Part shown: positions 24,934 through 34,452 of the stretch, one piece after another
Layout of the letters: each line of letters begins with the position of its first letter
Position numbering within the stretch: the stretch's first letter is position 1
From: Pseudomonas saxonica
Lineage (GTDB): Bacteria; Pseudomonadota; Gammaproteobacteria; Pseudomonadales; Pseudomonadaceae
Length of the DNA: 64,000 nucleotides
Direction of reading: 5' to 3'
NCBI RefSeq assembly: GCF_007858365.1
Contig: NZ_VFIO01000001.1
Location: 1,426,001 to 1,490,000, forward strand
Notes under the pieces: generated by a model
Told to the model about the DNA's origin: nothing
The model's database searches: none
Seen by the model: the letters and a program-made list of their open reading frames with translations, nothing else
Program-made: the position numbers and the translations under genes

Positions 24934-26684
24934 TGGTACGTTTCTCCTTGGGTGCTCTTGACCCTCAGTTCGTGGTACGAATTGAGGCTGGCGTAGAGCG
25001 CAAAAAACTCGTTAAGCACCGACGCAAAAACGAACAGGTCGCCTTCACCGATGTAGCCTTGCGGGTCGATGATCAGCTCGGTACGCAGGCCCCGCAGCGG
25101 CAAGCCGCGATGCAGCCGGTCAACGTGTTCGTGACGAATCGACTGGAGGCCGCCGAGCAGGCGCTTACTGACTCGCTCGGCGTGCTCGTCGTAGTAACGT
25201 GGCAAGTCGTAGGTTTCGAGAATCACCTTCAAGGCATCCACGTTGGCCAGCGACAAGTAGTTAAGGGACATGTTGCTGATCAGCTTCCAGAGGAAGTCAC
25301 GGGTCAGCGGCGGCGCATAGCTGGCCGTGACTACGGTGATATTGCTGAACTCCAGGTATTCGGGCGTACCCGGGCTGGCCAGGCAGATATCACCCGGGTT
25401 CAAGCTTCTGGGCAGGTTCTGGTTGGTGCAGGTCAGCTCTATGGAAAGGGTTTCGCTTTCTTCAGGCTGGCGGGCGCCAAAGCTCAGGTAGGTGTCGAGC
25501 CCCTCATGCAGCAGTGCCGTGCGCTGGCGCACGCTGTAATGGGCCTGTTTTTTGAGCACGTCAAAACTGGGGTCGTGCTCAAAGGACTCGAACGGCACAT
25601 AGTCCTGCAAACCGCTGCCAGCGACTTTCCAGCCTGTCACCTTGTCGACCGAGAACACACCGCAATGCTCTAGCCCCAAGCGTGAAGGCATCAGCAGGTA
25701 TTCGTCCTGCTTGCCATCCAGGCGGGTCGGCATCGCATCGTGGGTAAAGAGGTTGACGATGGGTGTGCAGTACAACTTTACGTTTTGCAGGGTGGGCTGC
25801 AGGCGCTGGGTGCTGCTTTTGCGAATATCGAAACGCAGCTCCAGCCCGCGCACCTTTTGCAGGTTGTCTTCAGACAGGGTCGCCAGCCGGTCCAACCCGT
25901 CCAGGTCGACAAACAGAAACTTGTCCTGAAAGGCGAAGTACTCCTGCAAATAGCGATAACCGCGAAACGTATTCAGTGGGTAAGGAATCAGTGCTTCTTC
26001 TTCGGCAAACCCCACAGGCTGAACACGCTCAGGGCCAAGCGTGAAGGTCAGCGGAGAGTTGTCCGCGTCAGTCAATCCCTTCCCTTGGGCATCCAGGGGC
26101 ACCAGCACAATGTCGTGCAGATGGCGTAATAATCCGAGGTAGAGCATTTGACTGATGTATCGCTCGCCCGCCAGATGCAAGCGCAAGCGGCTTAGCTTCA
26201 GTTCGCCCAAATGACCGTCACAGGTCATGTCCAGACGCAGGCTTAACATCGAGCCTTCACCTTTGACCGAGTGTTTGAGCTCAACCAGCTGCAAGGGCAA
26301 TATCTCGGTCGGGTAGCAGGTTCTGAACTGACAGTTCACCCCCTCTACAGGCTTGCTCTCCACGCGGGTTTCGCGCTCGACGAGCAATGCAGGACCAGGG
26401 CGTTGGAGCGGTTGAAATTGCAACATGCTGAATGCCGGCAGCGGGCGCATGTAATTGGGCCATAGCAACTGCATCAGTGAATGGCTCAGCTCAGGCAACT
26501 CGTCATCCAGCTTTTGACGCAGACGCCCGGTCAAAAACGCAAAACCTTCCAGCAGCCGTTCGACATCCGGGTCGCGCCCCGCCTGCCCCAAAAACGGCGC
26601 CAACGCCGGGCTACGCTCGGCAAAAAGGCTTCCCAACTGACGCAGTGCAGTCAGTTCGCTTTGGTAGTAATGGTTAAAGGACAC
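24897..26684 (-). CDS. tssF: TssF baseplate protein
   Basis: The 595-residue protein begins 'MSFNHYYQSELTALRQLGSL' and keeps the known signature 'PHVERLLEGFAFLTGRLRQKLDDE'-type stretch in the form 'DVERLLEGFAFLTGRL' near residue 40. The length is normal for TssF. Two copies per wedge contact TssG and TssK. It lies 55 bases downstream of tssE. Confidence 0.94.
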   Translation of the reverse strand: MSFNHYYQSELTALRQLGSLFAERSPALAPFLGQAGRDPDVERLLEGFAFLTGRLRQKLDDELPELSHSLMQLLWPNYMRPLPAFSMLQFQPLQRPGPALLVERETRVESKPVEGVNCQFRTCYPTEILPLQLVELKHSVKGEGSMLSLRLDMTCDGHLGELKLSRLRLHLAGERYISQMLYLGLLRHLHDIVLVPLDAQGKGLTDADNSPLTFTLGPERVQPVGFAEEEALIPYPLNTFRGYRYLQEYFAFQDKFLFVDLDGLDRLATLSEDNLQKVRGLELRFDIRKSSTQRLQPTLQNVKLYCTPIVNLFTHDAMPTRLDGKQDEYLLMPSRLGLEHCGVFSVDKVTGWKVAGSGLQDYVPFESFEHDPSFDVLKKQAHYSVRQRTALLHEGLDTYLSFGARQPEESETLSIELTCTNQNLPRSLNPGDICLASPGTPEYLEFSNITVVTASYAPPLTRDFLWKLISNMSLNYLSLANVDALKVILETYDLPRYYDEHAERVSKRLLGGLQSIRHEHVDRLHRGLPLRGLRTELIIDPQGYIGEGDLFVFASVLNEFFALYASLNSYHELRVKSTQGETYQWTPRMGLQPLL

Positions 26685-26739
26685 GGCGTTACCTGTTAAT
26701 AGTCGGCTGCTACAGACATTGAAAAACCTTCACAGAGCT

Positions 26740-27147
26740 TCACGTGACCTTGACCTCGCCACTGCCATTGAGCTCTGCCGTGAAACCGACATGGCGCTTG
26801 AACCCTTCAACTTGCAGCCAGCCTTCAATGCTGAAGGACAGCTTGAGCTCGCTGTCGCCTTTAGCCAGAGGCTTGACCTGCACCTGACTGAGGCGCGGTT
26901 CGTAGCGGGCGATGAATGATTCGATGGCCTGACGTGCCTGAGCCAGCGAGTCATGCAGGCTCAGGCGCATGTCGTTAAGGTCGGGCAACCCGTAGTCGGG
27001 CAGCGTTTGCACGCTGCCCGCTCGAGTGCTGAGCATCTTGGCCAGATGGGCAGCCACGGACGCCAGGACGCTGTCTTCCCGACGCAGGGTGCTGCGGGTG
27101 TGCGCGTCGTCGCCCAGGCGCTCGAAAAGGCTGCCGTATCCAGTCAT
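26740..27147 (-). CDS. tssE: TssE, gp25-like baseplate protein
   Basis: This 135-residue protein has the gp25 fold signature: an N-terminal 'LFERLGD', the 'LPDYGLPDLND' motif and the EPR-type sequence 'YEPRLSQVQV' (Glu-Pro-Arg about residues 93-95). It starts sheath polymerisation at the baseplate. It follows tssC by 12 bases. Confidence 0.93.
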   Translation of the reverse strand: MTGYGSLFERLGDDAHTRSTLRREDSVLASVAAHLAKMLSTRAGSVQTLPDYGLPDLNDMRLSLHDSLAQARQAIESFIARYEPRLSQVQVKPLAKGDSELKLSFSIEGWLQVEGFKRHVGFTAELNGSGEVKVT

Positions 27148-27159
27148 GAGCGGCTCCCC

Positions 27160-28635
27160 TTACTCTTTGTCCAGCTTGCCAACCAGCGACAAGGTGAAGT
27201 CAGCGCCCATGTACTTGAAATGTGGGCGCACGTTGAGGCTCACGCGGTACCAGCCAGGTTCGCCTTCTACGTCGCTGACGGTGATCTGTGCGGCACGCAA
27301 CGGACGGCGACCACGCACTTCAGCGCCCGGGTTCTCTTGATCGGCGACGTACTGACGGATCCATTTGTTGAGTTCCAGCTCAAGATCGGAACGCTCCTTC
27401 CACGAACCCAACTGCTCGCGCTGCAAGACTTTCAAGTAATGCGCCAGCCGGTTGATGATCATCATGTAAGGCAGTTGAGTGCCGAGCTTGTAGTTCAACT
27501 CGGCCTCTTTGCCTTCTGCACTGATGCCGAAGTTCTTGGGTTTTTGCACTGAGCTGGCCGAGAAGAACGCGGCGTTGTCACTGCCTTTACGCATGGTCAG
27601 GGAAATAAAACCTTCCTCGGCCAACTCGTATTCACGGCGGTCGGACACCAGGACTTCGGTGGGTATTTTGGTTTCGATTTCGCCCATGCTTTCGAAGTGG
27701 TGCAACGGCAGGTCTTCGACCGCCCCGCCGCTTTGCGGGCCGATGATGTTCGGGCACCAGCGGAACTTGGCGAAACTGTCGGTCAGCCTGGACGCGAAGG
27801 TGTACGCGGTGTTGCCCCACAGGTAATGCTCATGGCTGTTGGCAACGGTTTCTTTGTAGACGAAGGTCTTGACCGGGTTTTCTTCAGGGTCGTAAGGGTT
27901 GCGCAACAGAAAGCGCGGAACCGTGAGGGCCATGTAGCGAGCATCTTCGGACTCACGAAAGCTCTGCCATTTGGCAAAATGCGGCCCGGCAAAATGGTCT
28001 TTCAGGTCTTTGAGGTTGGGCATGCCGGTGAAGCTTTCAATGCCGAAGAATTTCGGCCCGGCAGCGGCAATGAACGGCGCATGAGACATGCACGCCACAC
28101 TGGACACGTACTGCATGAGCTTCACGTCGGGAGAGCTGGGGGTCATGTAGTAGTTGGCGATAATCGCGCCCACCGGCTCGCCACCGAACTGGCCGTATTC
28201 AGCGGTATAAATATGTTTGTAGAGGCCCGACTGCATGACTTCGGGGGAGTCTTCAAAATCGTCCAGCAGGTCTTCTTTGGAGACGTTGAGAATTTCGATC
28301 TTGATGTTTTCACGGAAGTTGGTGCGATCGACCAACAACTGCAGGCCACGCCACGCCGATTCCAGCGACTGGAACGCCGGGTGATGGAGAATTTCGTCCA
28401 TCTGCAGGCTTAGCTTTGCATCGATCTCTGCGATCATGCGATCAACCATGGCCTTCTTGACCGGCTCGCCCTTGTTATGTGGCTTGAGCAGCTCTTCGAT
28501 AAACGCCGCCACGCCGCGCTTGGCAATGTCATAGGCATCGTCTTCGGGAGTGAGTCGGGTTTGCGCGATGATGTCGTCAAGGACGCTGTGCGACACGCTT
28601 TGATTGTCAGTTTGCTGGGTGGCACGGGTGCTCAT
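27160..28635 (-). CDS. tssC: TssC (VipB) large sheath subunit
   Basis: The 491-residue protein has the EvpB/VipB domain throughout. Recognisable blocks are 'ESAWRGLQLLVDRTNF', 'AEYGQFGGEPVGAIIANY', 'RFLLRNPYD' and the C-terminal '...YRVSLNVRPHFKYMGADF'. With TssB it builds the contractile sheath, and its conserved C-terminal domain packs outside. It is 28 bases downstream of tssB. Confidence 0.96.
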   Translation of the reverse strand: MSTRATQQTDNQSVSHSVLDDIIAQTRLTPEDDAYDIAKRGVAAFIEELLKPHNKGEPVKKAMVDRMIAEIDAKLSLQMDEILHHPAFQSLESAWRGLQLLVDRTNFRENIKIEILNVSKEDLLDDFEDSPEVMQSGLYKHIYTAEYGQFGGEPVGAIIANYYMTPSSPDVKLMQYVSSVACMSHAPFIAAAGPKFFGIESFTGMPNLKDLKDHFAGPHFAKWQSFRESEDARYMALTVPRFLLRNPYDPEENPVKTFVYKETVANSHEHYLWGNTAYTFASRLTDSFAKFRWCPNIIGPQSGGAVEDLPLHHFESMGEIETKIPTEVLVSDRREYELAEEGFISLTMRKGSDNAAFFSASSVQKPKNFGISAEGKEAELNYKLGTQLPYMMIINRLAHYLKVLQREQLGSWKERSDLELELNKWIRQYVADQENPGAEVRGRRPLRAAQITVSDVEGEPGWYRVSLNVRPHFKYMGADFTLSLVGKLDKE

Positions 28636-28663
28636 AAAGTGACTTCCTTTGCTGATAGAGGGC

Positions 28664-29170
28664 TCAAACGTCAGAGGCCGGAGTGACGACCAAGTCGAGT
28701 TCGCTCAGTACCCGAGCGCGGGAATCGTCATCTGCCAGTACGCCTTCAATCGCCTTGCGAAAGCTCGGCGCATTACCCAGCGGGCCCTTCAGCGCCACCA
28801 GTGCGTCTCGCAGCTCCATTAGCTTTTTAAGCTCCGGGACTTGATTCACCAGGCTGGCCGGGGTGAAGTCCTTCATTGCCCGGATACTCAGCGCAATCGC
28901 CAGCTCATCCGCACCGCCTTCGTCCTGAAGGCGATTAGGCACGCCCATGCTTAACTCCAGGCCCTGCTTGGAAAGCACCTCGTCAAAGGTCATTTTGTCG
29001 ATGGAAATAGGCTTGCGGTCTTCAAGCTTTCGATCATCAAAACGATGGATATAGTCGCCGACCACGAGCAGTTTGAGCGGCAGTTCGATTTCTTCCTGAG
29101 CCCCTCCAGTCGCGGGTTTGAACGTGATGTTGATACGTTCCTTGGGGGCTACCGAGCTTTCTTTGGCCAT
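28664..29170 (-). CDS. tssB: TssB (VipA) small sheath subunit
   Basis: The 168-residue protein starts at 'MAKESSVAPKERINI' and has the family block 'ELPLKLLVVGDY' followed by 'DRKPISIDKMTFDEVL'. The open frame reaches 69 bases further upstream, but those residues (Arg- and Pro-rich) are not part of TssB and overlap the space before tssA ends. It forms the sheath heterodimer with TssC, the product of the next gene. Confidence 0.96.
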   Translation of the reverse strand: MAKESSVAPKERINITFKPATGGAQEEIELPLKLLVVGDYIHRFDDRKLEDRKPISIDKMTFDEVLSKQGLELSMGVPNRLQDEGGADELAIALSIRAMKDFTPASLVNQVPELKKLMELRDALVALKGPLGNAPSFRKAIEGVLADDDSRARVLSELDLVVTPASDV

Positions 29171-29205
29171 GACGTTTTTTCCTTGCGTGTGAGCGGCCCT
29201 GAGGC

Positions 29206-30762
29206 CTATTCGAGTACCACTTCCAGATCGAGGTGGCACAACCTGCGATACATCTCATCCTTGCGTTCTCGCACTTCGTGGTTCTGCGGCAGGAGCTCGC
29301 AGCAGCGATGTAGAAGACGCAAAACTTCAAGAACCAGATCGGGTTCCCATGCCTGTAGCCCGTTGCGATGGAGTTGCTGGTCAAGCATTTCGAGCTGGGT
29401 CTTGGCCAGTTCGTATTTCTTGGCCTGAAAGCACAGGCGAGCGAGGGTCATCTGCCAAAAGAAACGCACTCTCTCGCCTTGAACACCGCTCTGGGCGCGC
29501 TTGAGCAATTGCACCGCGGGTTTAAAACCACTGTCGCGAAACTCGGTCATCGCCGCTTCAAGCGCGATCTCCCATGCCGGCATCTGGGCCACCGTAGCCA
29601 CCGCCAGTGACTCGCTCGGGGCCTGAAGATGGGGCATCACCTGAGCAGCAATCCAGGTGCGGGTCTGCAGGTCGGCGAACGGCGCACCGTCGTTAAAACG
29701 CAGCTCCACAAGCCCAGGCAGGCGCTGGAGCAACAGTGCCAAATGGTGCTCGACCTCACGCATGGCACCATCGGCTTTCAACGCGTGCAGGCACTCCCAG
29801 ACCATGCGCTGACCGTCGAGCCAAAAGGGTGATTTCGTGAGGCTGGTCTCAAGGTCGACCAACACATCGGCAAACTGCCCCTGAGCAAACCGCTCCTTGT
29901 AACTTTTGAGCTTGTCTGCGGGCAGTCCGCGCAATTGGGTGATGTGCTCCAGATTGCGCTCCGGGGTGACGTCGATGGCCAGCCAGGTCAGGGTGCGATT
30001 CAGACGTAACGCCCGCGCATCGCTGGCCTGCTGTTTCAACCACCACACACACAGTGGGCGGGCAACTTCCTGCAAGCCACGCAACGCTTTGTGTGCGTCT
30101 TTTTCGTTATTGATTGGGGCCGCGGGCTCCAGTAACTGCGAGGCAACTTGCTTGACCTGCGCCACTGCTGCCGCAATCGAGCCTGAGTCGGGCAGGCTTT
30201 CTGCGGCGCGCTGAACCATGCGCCCCAAGCGGCGGCAAACCGGTAACAGCAAAGGCACGTCATTCCCCATGTGCTGAGCCAGCATGCTCTCCAACTCCAA
30301 CAACAGCTCAACCATGTGCTTGAAAAGCGGCAGTTGCTCTTTGATCGGGATGCTTTCGTTGAGCACCAGATCCAGGCGGGACGACAACCAACTGATGGTC
30401 GCGCCACGGGTGCGCACCTTCAAAGGGTGTATGTCTGCCCAATGGTGCTTGCACAGGTAATGCAGCAGCCCCAGCCCGGCCAGTAACCCTTGATACGACT
30501 CTCTCTGATACAACGCCCAGGTAAGCCAGACGCCGGCACGCAAGTCTTTGGAGTGGTCTCGCAGCAAAGCCTCGCTCTGCTCCATCACGACAAACCAGTC
30601 GACCTGGTTTTGCTCATGCATGGACTGCGATTTGCCCAACTCAAGCTCCAGCGCCTCGAACTCATTCGAATAGCGCACGTCACTACCCGCGAAGTTATCT
30701 TTGAACACGGGCGTTTTAGCCAAGTCGATGTGGCGAGCAAACAGCTTGCTGGAGTAAGTCAT
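29206..30762 (-). CDS. tssA: TssA, ImpA-type T6SS cap protein
   Basis: The 518-residue protein has an N-terminal ImpA-related domain ('LRAGVWLTWALYQRESYQGL', 'HWADIHP') and a long helical C-terminal region of the short-tail VasJ type. TssA proteins prime and cap tail assembly. I start at the ATG at 30762 ('MTYSSKLFARHIDL') because the 15 residues before it look untranslated. It is the first gene of the minus-strand T6SS operon, and its promoter must lie within 30763-31176. Confidence 0.9.
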   Translation of the reverse strand: MTYSSKLFARHIDLAKTPVFKDNFAGSDVRYSNEFEALELELGKSQSMHEQNQVDWFVVMEQSEALLRDHSKDLRAGVWLTWALYQRESYQGLLAGLGLLHYLCKHHWADIHPLKVRTRGATISWLSSRLDLVLNESIPIKEQLPLFKHMVELLLELESMLAQHMGNDVPLLLPVCRRLGRMVQRAAESLPDSGSIAAAVAQVKQVASQLLEPAAPINNEKDAHKALRGLQEVARPLCVWWLKQQASDARALRLNRTLTWLAIDVTPERNLEHITQLRGLPADKLKSYKERFAQGQFADVLVDLETSLTKSPFWLDGQRMVWECLHALKADGAMREVEHHLALLLQRLPGLVELRFNDGAPFADLQTRTWIAAQVMPHLQAPSESLAVATVAQMPAWEIALEAAMTEFRDSGFKPAVQLLKRAQSGVQGERVRFFWQMTLARLCFQAKKYELAKTQLEMLDQQLHRNGLQAWEPDLVLEVLRLLHRCCELLPQNHEVRERKDEMYRRLCHLDLEVVLE

Positions 30763-31176
30763 CGCTTCTCGCACCCCGAACTCGGGCGCATTTCGAAAAC
30801 CATGCAAAAGCTAAAGGGATTGTTCACTGCTCTCGACCGACTCCATTCAATTGGCGAGACCTTAGGCGATAGTTCAAAAGAAAAATGTCGGAATTTTCTG
30901 CAATTTCGAAAGAAAGTTCCGCGAACCAAAAAAAACAGCAAACCCCCGATTTGTAAGGGCCAATCGCACATTATCTCGACTTTTTTCCTACAGCTTTTGG
31001 TGTGAAAACATACGAAGGATTGAGCAGCGGTACGTAGCCTTCATAACGAAGTGAGAAAAGGTTGGATTCAAAGAGAGCCATCCCACGCCAGGACTTCATG
31101 AGCAGCCTTCCGATTTGCCCCAAACCCCGGTGTCTGCTAGTGTCGGCCGGTTAAAAAGCCTACCGAGACCGCCGCT
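30763..31176. promoter_or_regulatory. Intergenic promoter region between tssA and xseB (divergent)
   Basis: About 410 AT-rich bases separate the T6SS operon from the xseB-ispA operon. It contains A- and T-runs (for example a run of A at about 30928-30935) and no supported gene. Because a sigma-54 activator is encoded in the operon, I looked for GG-N10-GC on the minus strand and found no good match. It must also hold the promoter of xseB. Confidence 0.5.
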
Positions 31177-31419
31177 ATGGCCCGCAAAAAAACGCCCCTT
31201 GACTTCGAACAATCTTTAGCCGACCTGCAAACGCTGGTTGAGCGTCTGGAAAATGGCGAGTTGTCACTGGAAGACTCCCTGACCGCCTTCGAACAAGGCA
31301 TCCGCCTGACGCGAGATTGCCAGGGCGCACTGGCTCAAGCCGAACAGAAAGTGCAGATCCTGCTTGAGCGTGATGGTGAGTTGGCGCAAGAGCCCTTTGA
31401 TGCGGAACAGCCCGAATGA
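31177..31419 (+). CDS. xseB: Exodeoxyribonuclease VII small subunit
   Basis: The 80-residue protein has the complete XseB pattern '[28 protein letters not shown]' (seen in residues 6-33) with '[23 protein letters not shown]'. Several copies bind one XseA to form the single-strand exonuclease. Its stop overlaps the ispA start (ATGA), the usual arrangement in gamma-proteobacteria. Confidence 0.95.
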   Translation: MARKKTPLDFEQSLADLQTLVERLENGELSLEDSLTAFEQGIRLTRDCQGALAQAEQKVQILLERDGELAQEPFDAEQPE

Positions 31420-32303
31420 TTGATGCTTACCAGACCAGCAGCCAGGCACGTGTCAATGCGGCGCTTGAGCACTTGTTTGTCGCTCCGGCACCTGAGCTGG
31501 CCAGGCTTTACGAGGCCATGCGCTACAGCGTGATGAATGGTGGCAAACGGGTGAGACCGCTGCTGGCTTATGCAGCCTGCGAAGCGCTGGGGGTTGCCCC
31601 TGAACGAGCAAATGGCGCGGCCTGTGCGGTAGAGCTCATCCACGCCTATTCGCTGGTGCATGACGATTTGCCGGCGATGGACGATGACGATTTGCGCCGT
31701 GGCCAACCGACCACCCATAAAGCCTTTGACGAAGCCTGCGCCATCCTTGCGGGTGATGGCCTGCAAAGCTTGGCGTTCAGCACCCTGCTCGACCCGCAAC
31801 TCAATACGCTGGACGCCGATACGCGCTTGCAGATGGTCTCGGCGTTGGCGTTGGCCGCAGGCCCGGCAGGCATGGTTGGCGGTCAGGCCATTGACCTGGG
31901 GTCGGTCGGAATCAAGCTCGACCGCACAGCCCTTGAGTTCATGCACCGGCACAAAACCGGCGCCCTGATCGAAGCCAGCGTGCAACTCGGGGCGCTTGCA
32001 AGTGGTCGCTCTACTGCTGCCGACCTGGCTGCGCTCAACAGCTATGCACGGGCGATTGGTCTGGCGTTTCAGGTACAGGACGACATTCTCGATGTTGAAA
32101 GCGATACCGCTACCCTGGGCAAACGCCAAGGCGCTGATATTGCCAGAGACAAACCCACCTACCCTGCACTGATGGGGCTAGAGGGGGCAAAAGACTATGC
32201 CTTGGAGTTACGCGATCAAGCACTGAAAGCGTTGCAAACTTTTGACACAGCTGCAGACCCATTACGCGCACTGGCACGCTATATCGTGGATCGCCGCCAC
32301 TAA
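31416..32303 (+). CDS. ispA: (2E,6E)-farnesyl diphosphate synthase
   Basis: This enzyme condenses isopentenyl diphosphate with dimethylallyl and geranyl diphosphate to make C15 farnesyl diphosphate, the precursor of undecaprenol and quinones. The 295-residue protein carries both aspartate-rich motifs, '[10 protein letters not shown]' (about 84-93) and 'DDILD' (about 223-227), and 'GGKRVRP' near residue 37. It is followed by dxs after 132 bases. Confidence 0.95.
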   Translation: MIDAYQTSSQARVNAALEHLFVAPAPELARLYEAMRYSVMNGGKRVRPLLAYAACEALGVAPERANGAACAVELIHAYSLVHDDLPAMDDDDLRRGQPTTHKAFDEACAILAGDGLQSLAFSTLLDPQLNTLDADTRLQMVSALALAAGPAGMVGGQAIDLGSVGIKLDRTALEFMHRHKTGALIEASVQLGALASGRSTAADLAALNSYARAIGLAFQVQDDILDVESDTATLGKRQGADIARDKPTYPALMGLEGAKDYALELRDQALKALQTFDTAADPLRALARYIVDRRH

Positions 32304-32435
32304 CAGGTCGTAAAACCCAGTTATTTCTGACAGTTTCTAATGCCAAGGTCTGACTAACGAATGCCAGACTGCGTGGGCAGGTTACGTTCCATGAGGTAAA
32401 CTGCGGCTTCTTTTATATCTATAACGATTCGCCTG

Positions 32436-34334
32436 ATGCCAACGACGTTTCAAGAGATTCCCCGCACGCGCCCAACCACTCCTCTGCTCGACCGGGCGGG
32501 CACGCCTGTGGGCCTGCGCCGACTGGCCGAAGCCGAGCTGGAAACGCTGGCCGATGAACTGCGCCAGGAACTGCTCTACACCGTCGGCCAGACGGGCGGG
32601 CATTTTGGTGCCGGCCTGGGTGTTATTGAACTGACGATTGCCCTGCACTATGTGTTCGACACCCCGGATGACCGGTTGGTGTGGGATGTGGGCCATCAGG
32701 CGTATCCGCACAAAATCCTCACCGGTCGCCGTGAGCTGATGCACAGTCTGCGCCAGAAGGACGGCATTGCCGCCTTCCCGCGCCGTACTGAGAGTGAGTA
32801 CGACACCTTTGGCGTTGGCCACTCCAGCACGTCTATCAGCGCAGCGCTGGGCATGGCCATTGCCGCCCGCCTGCAAAACAGCGAGCGCAAAGCGATTGCT
32901 GTGATTGGTGACGGCGCGCTGACGGCGGGCATGGCGTTTGAAGCGCTGAACCATGCGCCTGAAGTCGATGCCAACATGCTGGTGATTCTCAACGACAACG
33001 ACATGTCGATCTCGCGCAATGTCGGTGGTTTGTCCAATTACCTGGCCAAAATCCTGTCGAGCCGCACCTACGCCAGCATGCGTGAAGGCAGCAAGAAAGT
33101 GCTGTCACGCCTGCCGGGCGCCTGGGAGATTGCCCGCCGTACCGAAGAGTACGCCAAGGGCATGCTGGTCCCCGGCACACTATTCGAAGAGCTGGGCTGG
33201 AACTACATCGGCCCTATCGATGGCCACGACCTGCCGACCCTGATCGCGACGCTGCGCAATATGCGCGACCTTAAAGGCCCGCAGTTCCTGCATATCGTGA
33301 CCAAAAAGGGTAAGGGCTTCGCCCCGGCCGAAGCGGACCCGATCGGTTATCACGCCATCACCAAACTTGAACCGCTGGACGCGCCAAAAGCGGCTCCAAA
33401 AGTCGCCAGCGGACCAAAGTACTCGGCGGTGTTCGGCGAGTGGCTGTGCGACATGGCTGCGGCAGACCCGCGTCTTGTCGGCATTACCCCGGCGATGAAA
33501 GAAGGTTCGGACCTGATCGCTTTCAGCGAGCGCTTCCCGCTGCGTTATTTCGACGTAGCGATTGCCGAGCAGCATGCGGTCACTTTAGCGGCCGGCATGG
33601 CCTGCGAAGGCGCAAAGCCGGTTGTTGCGATTTACTCGACCTTCTTGCAGCGCGGCTATGACCAGTTGGTGCATGACGTTGCCGTGCAGAACCTGGATGT
33701 ACTGTTTGCCATCGACCGTGCCGGTCTGGTGGGTGAAGACGGCCCGACTCACGCCGGCAGCTTCGACCTCTCCTACCTGCGCTGCATTCCGGGCATGGTC
33801 ATCATGACCCCAAGCGACGAAAACGAACTGCGCAAAATGCTCACCACCGGGCATCTGTACAACGGCCCTGCAGCCGTTCGCTACCCGCGCGGCACCGGCC
33901 CGAATGCGCCAATCGAAAAAACCCTGGAACCGCTGGAAATCGGTAAAGGTGTCATTCGCCGTCAGGGCAACAAAGTTGCGCTGCTGGTATTCGGCGTACA
34001 GCTGGCTGAAGCCCTGCAAGTGGCAGAAAAAATCGACGCGACCGTGGTCGACATGCGCTTCGTCAAACCGATGGATGAAACACTGGTTCGCGAAATGGCC
34101 GACAGCCATGAGCTGCTGGTAACCATTGAAGAAAACGCCATCATGGGCGGCGCGGGTTCGGCTGTCAGTGAGTTCCTGGCCCGTGAAAACGTGCTTATGC
34201 CTGTGCTGCACCTGGGTTTGCCGGATGTGTACGTCGAACATGCCAAACCTAGCCAGATGCTGGCGGAATGCGGACTGGATGCTGCGGGCATTGAAGCCTC
34301 AGTGCGTGAGCGAATGGCGTTGTTGGGGTTGTAA
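32436..34334 (+). CDS. dxs: 1-deoxy-D-xylulose-5-phosphate synthase
   Basis: Dxs joins pyruvate and glyceraldehyde 3-phosphate in the first step of the MEP isoprenoid pathway. The 632-residue protein has the thiamine diphosphate site '[15 protein letters not shown]', the '[14 protein letters not shown]' block, and the transketolase-like '[13 protein letters not shown]' with catalytic Glu. Length is normal. It stands with ispA and xseB, so one transcription unit supplies two steps of isoprenoid synthesis. No strong ribosome binding site is visible before the ATG. Confidence 0.96.
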   Translation: MPTTFQEIPRTRPTTPLLDRAGTPVGLRRLAEAELETLADELRQELLYTVGQTGGHFGAGLGVIELTIALHYVFDTPDDRLVWDVGHQAYPHKILTGRRELMHSLRQKDGIAAFPRRTESEYDTFGVGHSSTSISAALGMAIAARLQNSERKAIAVIGDGALTAGMAFEALNHAPEVDANMLVILNDNDMSISRNVGGLSNYLAKILSSRTYASMREGSKKVLSRLPGAWEIARRTEEYAKGMLVPGTLFEELGWNYIGPIDGHDLPTLIATLRNMRDLKGPQFLHIVTKKGKGFAPAEADPIGYHAITKLEPLDAPKAAPKVASGPKYSAVFGEWLCDMAAADPRLVGITPAMKEGSDLIAFSERFPLRYFDVAIAEQHAVTLAAGMACEGAKPVVAIYSTFLQRGYDQLVHDVAVQNLDVLFAIDRAGLVGEDGPTHAGSFDLSYLRCIPGMVIMTPSDENELRKMLTTGHLYNGPAAVRYPRGTGPNAPIEKTLEPLEIGKGVIRRQGNKVALLVFGVQLAEALQVAEKIDATVVDMRFVKPMDETLVREMADSHELLVTIEENAIMGGAGSAVSEFLARENVLMPVLHLGLPDVYVEHAKPSQMLAECGLDAAGIEASVRERMALLGL

Positions 34335-34350
34335 CCCGAACTGCTGACGT

Positions 34351-34440
34351 GTAGCCGCTGCCGCAGGCTGCGATGGGTTGCGTAGCGACCCCGTTGTAGA
34401 AGGCCCTGTGGCCCTTATCGCAGCCTGCGGCAGCGGCTAC
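34351..34440. repeat. REP-type palindrome (24-bp perfect arms)
   Basis: The left arm at 34351-34374 (starting GTAGCCGCTGCCGCAGG) and the right arm at 34417-34440 are exact reverse complements, separated by 42 bases. The terminal GTAGC..GCTAC shape is shared by the elements at 36305, 38396 and 45524. It fills most of the 118 bases between dxs and the TonB receptor gene and ends 12 bases before the latter's start. Confidence 0.9.
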
Positions 34441-34452
34441 AGAGTTGACACC

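Noticed and set aside
30763..31176. Sigma-54 promoter for tssA
   Set aside because: I checked the GG-N10-GC spacing on the minus strand by eye and found no match with the surrounding consensus. A promoter may be present, but I cannot point to it.
34335..34452. Cobalamin riboswitch before the btuB-like gene
   Set aside because: The gap is 118 bases, of which 90 are a REP palindrome, and no B12-box sequence is seen. A riboswitch of about 200 bases does not fit.
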